Source: Trichomonas vaginalis G3
Lineage: Eukaryota > Parabasalia > Trichomonadida > Trichomonadidae
NCBI RefSeq assembly: GCF_026262505.1
Contig: NC_067205.1
Location: 5,518,001 to 5,582,000, forward strand
Reading direction: 5' to 3'
Length of the DNA stretch: 64,000 nt
Both the position numbers and the translations under genes were made by a program. The notes below the pieces were generated by a model. It was not told where the DNA came from and did no database searches. It saw nothing but the letters and a program-made list of their open reading frames with translations. Of the stretch, positions 59,010 through 64,000 are shown in pieces (the stretch's first letter is position 1; the number at the start of each line of letters is the position of its first letter).

Positions 59010-59891
59010 ATGCAAGTCAGAAATATTCAGAACATAGCACCGAGTCTAACTGACAAGAGTATAAAGATATACTATGAACACGTTATGATGAAACCTACCA
59101 AAATTCAAGAAAGTCAGTATACTTATGAATATCCAAGACACTGGGTAGAGTATGTAGGAGGTGAGAAAGCTATTGAAATCAGACAGGTTCGAAGTATTCC
59201 AGCAGGAAGAACAATATTATTGAAGAACTTTAATGTTTTGAGATATAATGATGAAACAAAGAAGCAAGATAGTTTTCCTGTTGCTGTGTATGTGAACCTA
59301 GACACAGGAGATGACATGAAAGTTTTTAATACAAAGCTTCAAACGGTAGTGAGAGAACAACTGACTGCGGAAGGGCATCCATTACCTTCAGAAGTTACCA
59401 TAGCATATAATTTTGAAACAAACTCAATAGATTTTAAAGTCATCTCTGCAAAGAAGTCAGGTTTTACATTTAATGAAGCAGATGTATATTCGAATGAAAA
59501 CTTCAAAGCTATTACGTGGTTAGATAATGACGATTGCTTTAAGAAAATATTTAAATTCAGTGACTCAACGATGTCAATAGATGACCTTCGTGGAATGTTA
59601 CCATCGACGTTTACAGTAGAAGGTTCAGCAGGATTGCTTACAAGATTGTCAATTGGTGGTATTTGGTCTCGTGAGAACATTGTTATAAAATCCAGTATAA
59701 GTGAATTTGCTGAAGAATCTATATTATGTCTTTCAAACTATATGTATTCGCCGCCGAAGCATTATAGTATAACAAACTTTGTCAGTAAGTTTAACATAAG
59801 ACTTGTTGAACCTTCTTCAATGAAAGATGTTGTGCTACCCAAAGACGGAAAGGATGGACTCATTATTGAAATGATTTTAATTGCATATTAA
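59010..59891 (+). CDS. Maverick probable minor capsid (penton-like) protein
   Basis: 293 aa from MQVRNIQNIAPSLTDKSIKIY; the frame upstream overlaps the ATPase gene. Beta-rich throughout. Position next to the packaging ATPase and length fit the minor capsid (penton) protein of Polintons, and its N-terminal motif resembles the 43261 protein. Assignment is by context, not by clear motif. Confidence 0.5.
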   Translation: MQVRNIQNIAPSLTDKSIKIYYEHVMMKPTKIQESQYTYEYPRHWVEYVGGEKAIEIRQVRSIPAGRTILLKNFNVLRYNDETKKQDSFPVAVYVNLDTGDDMKVFNTKLQTVVREQLTAEGHPLPSEVTIAYNFETNSIDFKVISAKKSGFTFNEADVYSNENFKAITWLDNDDCFKKIFKFSDSTMSIDDLRGMLPSTFTVEGSAGLLTRLSIGGIWSRENIVIKSSISEFAEESILCLSNYMYSPPKHYSITNFVSKFNIRLVEPSSMKDVVLPKDGKDGLIIEMILIAY

Positions 59892-60116
59892 ATGAGCTTG
59901 TTCTTGAAGGTCATTCATGATGAAATAACTGTTGTAGAAGATGTTAGCAATTGTTCAGACATTTTGAAGCGTATAGATGATATAAGAAAGAAGTTAGATA
60001 GACCGCAAAGCGGTGAGGGCGAAGCCCGTGAGAACGCTTATGTTTCATTGACTTTCTCCAGTAACGAGAACTTTTATGAGATAATATTGAAGAGAGATGA
60101 TTTTAATATGGTGTAA
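59892..60116 (+). CDS. Maverick small protein with in-frame palindrome
   Basis: 74 aa, MSLFLKVIHDEITVVEDVSN. The ATG follows the previous stop directly, and its own stop abuts the next ATG. The middle residues RPQSGEGEARE are encoded by a GC-rich double hairpin (about 60003-60033) that stands out in composition and is shared with other genes of the element. Confidence 0.5.
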   Translation: MSLFLKVIHDEITVVEDVSNCSDILKRIDDIRKKLDRPQSGEGEARENAYVSLTFSSNENFYEIILKRDDFNMV

Positions 60117-60641
60117 ATGGTAGCTTGGGCAGCTTTAGGCGCAATGGGAACAAAAGCATTAGCATTTGGAGCAAAAGCACTTGGAGCTTATGACGCAGTA
60201 AATAAAATGAGTGGAGGAAGGGTTTCGAAGACATTAGATGCAAATAAAGGGAAGATTGGAGGCTGGGTTGCAAAGAAGTTAAGATTAAATAAAATAGGGC
60301 TCATAAATAAAGCATCCAATTTGGTTGCGACTGAGTCAGAAAATGCTTTAGGAAAGGACGATGAGTTTGCAAAACACGCAAAAGACTTTAATGACCAGAT
60401 GAAAGGTGAAACAATGCATTTAAATAGAGTCGATGGAACTAAAGAAAATGTTTCTTCTCCACCAGTAGTTCTTCCGTATGGTCCCTATGGAATGTATGGA
60501 AACCCTTACGAAAGACCATTTGACCCATTGACTGGTGGAAGTAACTGGTATCATTACGGACGAAGAAGAAAGACAGTTAAGCTGGAGACAGACGTGAAGA
60601 AAGCAACTAAAAAGAAACCAAGGAAGAGAGTTATAAAGTAA
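60117..60641 (+). CDS. Maverick hypothetical basic protein with hydrophobic N-terminus
   Basis: 174 aa. An Ala/Gly-rich amphipathic or hydrophobic N-terminus (MVAWAALGAMGTKALAFGAKALGAY), then a basic region, a Tyr/Pro/Gly-rich segment (YGPYGMYGNPYERPF) and a Lys-rich C-terminus. It resembles in design membrane-active internal capsid proteins (such as adenovirus pVI), but there is no sequence proof. Its last 15 bases lie in the right TIR. Confidence 0.45.
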   Translation: MVAWAALGAMGTKALAFGAKALGAYDAVNKMSGGRVSKTLDANKGKIGGWVAKKLRLNKIGLINKASNLVATESENALGKDDEFAKHAKDFNDQMKGETMHLNRVDGTKENVSSPPVVLPYGPYGMYGNPYERPFDPLTGGSNWYHYGRRRKTVKLETDVKKATKKKPRKRVIK

Positions 60642-61243
60642 TGAGAACGTTTATGTTATGAGAAATTTTTAACGTTAGTTTTATTTTTACTGAAAATTTT
60701 TATTTGGATGTAATGACGAAAACTATTGAGATAACAAACTACAACGGTCATGAGTTCAAGAATTTGTTCTTCGTTCCTCGTGAAAATACATTCTATCAGA
60801 TACGAGGGAGAAAGGGTAAAGTTAGTTTGAGCGTTTATGACTACAAGCATAATGGAAAGTTTATACAAGCATATGATACAAACGGTAAGCGTGTTTCATT
60901 AGCTTTGTCAAAACTTACTAACATTTATTTTGACAGTGACTTTGACCTATATGAAGAAGAAAGTGAGTCAGAAGATTATGAGCTGTTATGTGAAGCACAG
61001 CAATGGGAGGAGTTGCAATACTTTTGTAAGTGAGAACGTTTATTTTTACATTAGTGAGGTGAAGTGGTTTGTGAAAACGTTAGTGAGGTGAAGTGGTTGG
61101 CGGCTTTGTAAATATTTAAGGTTAAGTTAGTGTTGTCGTTTGTGTTGTAAAATATACGTTAACGGTTTCATAAAGTGTCAAATTCACATAACAGGGGTAC
61201 GGTGGAACGCAGTGCCGTCGTACCCTTGTTATGTATACTAACT
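60627..61243 (-). repeat. Maverick right terminal inverted repeat (617 bp)
   Basis: Inverted copy of 39543-40159, with no difference noticed in the parts compared by eye. Followed by the AGATC target duplication at 61244-61248. Confidence 0.95.
60713..61033 (+). CDS. Maverick TIR-borne protein (right copy)
   Basis: Identical 106-aa protein to that at 39753-40073, in mirror orientation. See that entry for its composition. Confidence 0.65.
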   Translation: MTKTIEITNYNGHEFKNLFFVPRENTFYQIRGRKGKVSLSVYDYKHNGKFIQAYDTNGKRVSLALSKLTNIYFDSDFDLYEEESESEDYELLCEAQQWEELQYFCK

Positions 61244-61248
61244 AGATC

Positions 61249-61394
61249 ATTTATTTTTGCATAATATAATGCCAATATGGTTTCTTTTGATTTTATTTCA
61301 TTTATAAGCAAATCAGATTTACCCAAAAACTCCACTCCATAAGCATTCATTTGCTAAATTAAAAATTGACAATGGGCTAGTCTGTCCCTTTCTC
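61249..61394. repeat. MULE-1 right subterminal segment (146 bp)
   Basis: The part of MULE-1 lying to the right of the Maverick. It is the inverted counterpart of 61661-61806 in MULE-2, and both are exactly 146 bases long. It ends GACAATGGGCTAGTCTGTCC then CTTTCTC. Confidence 0.9.
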
Positions 61395-61660
61395 CTTCTT
61401 GCGACCAAAGATTTGAATAAAAGTTCAAAAAATAAGATAGCTTAAAAAATAATATACGGTAGTGTTTACTAATAGATGAATAGTATATAAATTCTATTAA
61501 AATGGATTTGATCCAAAAAAATATATAAAATTTGATCATAAATAAAATTGTTTAGTAGTCATTTAAAATGATGTAATTATTCAAATTTTGCTAAGACCCA
61601 TTCGTCTTTGATATATAACTCCCATTTTTGCATTTCTGGCTCGTACCAAAATTTTGAAAC
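61395..61660 (-). mobile_element. 3' part of integrase transposon 2, between two MULEs
   Basis: 266 bases lying between the right end of MULE-1 and the left end of MULE-2. It contains one copy of the MULE-2 target duplication (61651-61660) and the 3' flank of the integrase element whose main part resumes at 63100. Treated as a fossil interrupted by MULE-2. Confidence 0.7.
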
Positions 61661-61806
61661 GAGAAAGGGACAGACTAGCCCATTGTCACTTTTTAATTTA
61701 GCAAATGAACGCTTATGGAGTGGAGTTTTTGGGTAAATCTGATTTGCTTATAAATGAAATAAAATCAAAAGAAACCATATTGGCATTATATTATGCAAAA
61801 ATAAAT

Positions 61807-62614
61807 GATCTTACTTAGTACTTTTAAAGTTAATTTCAGAAAAAATTTGACACAATAGTATCCGGCACATACAAGTGGTGTACAACCAAAATATAAGTTG
61901 GTTTAAACATATATTGCTATATCTCATGATCTTACTTAGTACTTTTAAAGTTAATTTCAGAAAAAATTTGACACAATAGTATCCGGCACATACAAGTGGT
62001 GTACAACCAAAATATAAGTTGGTTTAAACATATATTGCTATATCTCATGATCTTACTTAGTACTTTTAAAGTTAATTTCAGAAAAAATTTGACACAATGG
62101 TATCCGGCACATACAAGTGGTGTACAACCAAAATATAAGTTGGTTTAAACATATATTGCTATATCTCATGATCTTACTTAGTACTTTTAAAGTTAATTTC
62201 AGAAAAAATTTGACACAATGGTATCCGGCACATACAAGTGGTGTACAACCAAAATATAAGTTGGTTTAAACATATATTGCTATATCTCATGATCTTACTT
62301 AGTACTTTTAAAGTTAATTTCAGAAAAAATTTGACACAATGGTATCCGGCACATACAAGTGGTGTACAACCAAAATATAAGTTGGTTTAAACATATATTG
62401 CTATATCTCATGATCTTACTTAGTACTTTTAAAGTTAATTTCAGAAAAAATTTGACACAATGGTATCCGGCACATACAAGTGGTGTACAACCAAAATATA
62501 AGTTGGTTTAAACATATATTGCTATATCTCATGATCTTACTTAGTACTTTTAAAGTTAATTTCAGAAAAAATTTGACACAATGGTATCCGGCACATACAA
62601 GTGGTGTACAACCA
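61807..62614 (-). repeat. 121-bp tandem array of MULE-2 (6.7 copies)
   Basis: Inverted version of the unit at 39216-39537. Copies are nearly identical; the first two carry CAATAGTATCC where later ones have CAATGGTATCC. The array joins the transposase fragment abruptly at about 62614. Confidence 0.95.
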
Positions 62615-62887
62615 AATCTTCGACTCGATGAACTTGTCATCGAGTTATATTCCAGTGTTGTTCCTTCATTCCTGATTAAGTTGCAAATTAAAGGTCTGGA
62701 TTCAGAGAGAAGTGTTAAAGTTATCAAAAAAGTCACAAGAGATTTCGAAGAAATGACACAATTTAAAAAAGTCGAATGCATCAGTATGCTTGAAGCTGTT
62801 CAGAAAGGTCTGAAAAATGATACACTTGATCCCAACATTGTTTACTCAACATTAAAAATATTATTGCAAAGAAAACATTTGATTTAA
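62614..62887 (+). pseudogene. MULE transposase C-terminal fragment
   Basis: The last ~90 codons (NLRLDELVIELYSSVVPSF ... ILLQRKHLI), identical in protein to the end of the transposase at 37613-37886. The open frame runs back into the 121-bp repeats, but that upstream extension is an accident of the deletion junction. Confidence 0.9.
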
Positions 62888-63099
62888 TAAACATTTAATT
62901 TATTATAATTAATTTTTTATTACAGTATAGTAAAAAATGCTATAAATAAATTATTATATTTTATTAAAATGTGACTTTTAATAGTAAGTGAATAAAATAA
63001 ATCAGAAATTGGGAAAGAAATAAGGTTAATTAAAAATAATGAAAATTACAAGTTTAAGGTTAATGAAAAAGTGACAATGGGCGAGTTTGTCCCCCACTC

Positions 63100-64000
63100 A
63101 TTTTGAAACTTCGAATAATTCGTTAGGAGTGTAATTACTATTCGTTTTTGGATTAATATCGAGAGATAAATTTGGTGTATTGTTGTATTTTTCAATGAAC
63201 TGCTGAACTGAGTCCTTGATTTGTTGAATATCATCCAACTCGTCTGGCAAAAACTTTTCTAAGCTTGGCCACAGGCGCTCCACCTTGCCGTTCTGTCTTG
63301 GCATATACGGCAAGTTGTGCTTCCAAACTATTCCGTTTTCCTGCATAACCTAGCCAAATTCACCGCGGTTTTCACTGCCGTTATCGGTCCAGATGCAGTA
63401 AGGAATAAACTCCTCTAAAAGTTTTCTTAAAACCTTCGCTGTTGAGTTGGAAGACTTGTTTTTCAATAATTTAGTTTTGGCAACTTTACGTGTCATATCA
63501 TCCAATATGGCAAAAAATGGAAAAGAAACATTACCGTGAAGGTAATGAATATCGCAGTGCCATATCAAATTCTTTGATATGGCACGATATTTGGTAGGTG
63601 GATCTGCTGGTTTGTAATCTCTTTTTGAAGATAAACCTGATTCCATCATAAATTTTTCCACTTGATGATGCTTTATTTTTTGTAAATTGTCAAAAATTTG
63701 ATCTTTTGTCAAATCTTCTATATTTTCAAATTCTTTTGCAATTTCTTCTTTTTCTTTCTCACAATCGGGATTTTGAGCAATATTTTGAAACCTTTTAATC
63801 AATAAATAAGTTTTTGAAATTCCTCCTTTATATTGTGAAACACAAGAATTAATTAATTGTTTTTGCTCAAATGTTGGTGGATTTGGTTTTCTGCCGCGAC
63901 TAACTTTTGGTAATTCGATTTCTTGAAGTTGAAATGCTCTTCTTATTGTATTTTCGGCAATATTCAATTTAATTTTACCATTTTCCAATTCAACTTCCTT
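63100..64000 (-). mobile_element. Integrase transposon 2 (rve/DDE), runs off the edge
   Basis: Minus-strand integrase coding region with an N-terminal helical domain (about 63700-63988: RGRKPNPPTFEQKQLINSCV), then the core: ISKNLIWHCDIHYLHG (first Asp), ILDDMTRK, CIWTDNGSE (second Asp) and RQNGKVERLWP (Glu region). Clearly the same family as 1066-2038. It is interrupted by MULE-2 near its 3' end; the remaining flank is at 61395-61660. It looks otherwise nearly whole, with about one break besides the insertion. The 5' end lies outside the window. Treated as a fossil. Confidence 0.8.

Larger units (their letters stand above)
39543..61243. mobile_element. Maverick/Polinton element, 21.7 kb, partly broken
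   Basis: Terminal inverted repeats of 617 bp (39543-40159 and 60627-61243) begin AGTTAGTATACATAACAAGG and are flanked by a 5-bp duplication, AGATC (39538-39542 and 61244-61248). The gene set is diagnostic: protein-primed DNA polymerase B, retroviral-type integrase, FtsK/HerA packaging ATPase and double-jelly-roll major capsid protein. Extra genes include two KilA-N proteins and a fibre. Most left-half genes read leftward and most of the 56-61 kb block reads rightward. Several genes look whole (integrase, ATPase, KilA-N) and about five regions look broken. The near-identical TIRs imply a recent insertion. No adenovirus-type protease was recognised. Confidence 0.95.
36164..61394 (-). mobile_element. 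Mutator-like element MULE-1, host of nested insertions
   Basis: The left end GAGTGGGGGACAAACTCGCC and the right end (61394, reverse complement GAGAAAGGGACAGACTAGCC) are imperfect inverted repeats that both continue CATTGTCA. Inside are a Mutator-type transposase (37613-39054), a 121-bp tandem array (39216-39537) and a 146-bp right subterminal segment (61249-61394). Without its two insertions (mariner-like 36278-37547, Maverick 39543-61243) it would be about 2.2 kb. No target duplication is visible between the flanks, so one side has probably been rearranged. Confidence 0.8.
61661..63099 (+). mobile_element. MULE-2, internally deleted Mutator-like element
   Basis: 1439 bp. Its left end GAGAAAGGGACAGACTAGCC and right end (inverse of GAGTGGGGGACAAACTCGCC) are the two termini of MULE-1, here in opposite overall orientation. 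A perfect 10-bp target duplication, ATTTTGAAAC (61651-61660 and 63100-63109), fits Mutator elements. Contents: the 146-bp subterminal segment, about 6.7 repeats of 121 bp, the last ~90 codons of the transposase, and the 3' arm. Non-autonomous. It preserves the empty sites of both insertions in MULE-1. Confidence 0.93.

Noticed and set aside
39543-61243. Adenovirus-type maturation protease in the Maverick
   Set aside because: Looked for a His..Asp/Glu..Cys arrangement with a GNHW-like motif in all larger frames and found none convincing. It may be absent or too diverged.
62480-62887. 135-aa fusion protein
   Set aside because: The N-terminal half is translated 121-bp repeat and the C-terminal half is the end of the MULE transposase. 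An accident of the deletion junction.

Overview
This is nuclear DNA of a parabasalid protist, most likely Trichomonas vaginalis or a close relative. It is AT-rich and apparently intronless. Several start codons are preceded by an initiator-like TCAYTW element a few bases upstream. Lineage-typical families are present: a BEACH protein, NEK and MAK-type kinases, a Pmp-like surface protein, mariner, Mutator-like elements and a Maverick/Polinton. The species call is inference from these traits, not from a database match.

Layout. (1) 1-3690: an integrase-type transposon whose coding core lies between two inverted arrays of a ~120-bp repeat. (2) 4345-8901: host genes, namely a broken MAK-like kinase, a seven-TM protein, a possible 40-aa ORF and a PDI-like thioredoxin protein. 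(3) 8966-19169: a decaying tandem cluster of glycine-rich protein genes, all on the minus strand, with scattered relics of the PDI-like gene between them and an apparently whole mariner (15976-17275) just upstream of one copy. (4) 19853-35636: host genes, namely a NEK kinase, two small hypothetical proteins, a 2434-aa BEACH protein, a protein with three UBR-type zinc boxes and a Pmp-like membrane protein. The BEACH/UBR intergenic gap is unusually structured: a shared 20-nt promoter-proximal motif, a three-way-junction fold, a 4x120-bp array and two GC-rich hairpins. (5) 36164-64000: a nest of mobile elements. Mutator-like element 1 (MULE-1, 36164-61394) carries a 1270-bp mariner-like insert near its left end and a 21.7-kb Maverick (39543-61243) in its repeat array. 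A deleted inverted relative, MULE-2 (61661-63099, 10-bp target duplication), sits inside a second integrase-type transposon that runs off the right edge.

The Maverick has 617-bp terminal inverted repeats and a 5-bp target duplication. It encodes a protein-primed DNA polymerase, an integrase, a packaging ATPase, a major capsid protein, two KilA-N proteins, a collagen-like/phage-tail-type fibre and many small unknowns. Some genes are open and others are broken; the near-identical terminal repeats suggest a young insertion.

The most unusual signals are: a family of GC-rich mini-hairpins with GNA or AAA loops scattered through the Maverick, some read in frame inside genes; the fibre module; an empty-site copy (MULE-2) that fixes the Maverick insertion point; the structured BEACH/UBR intergenic region; and the coupled decay of the PDI/glycine-rich gene cassette.
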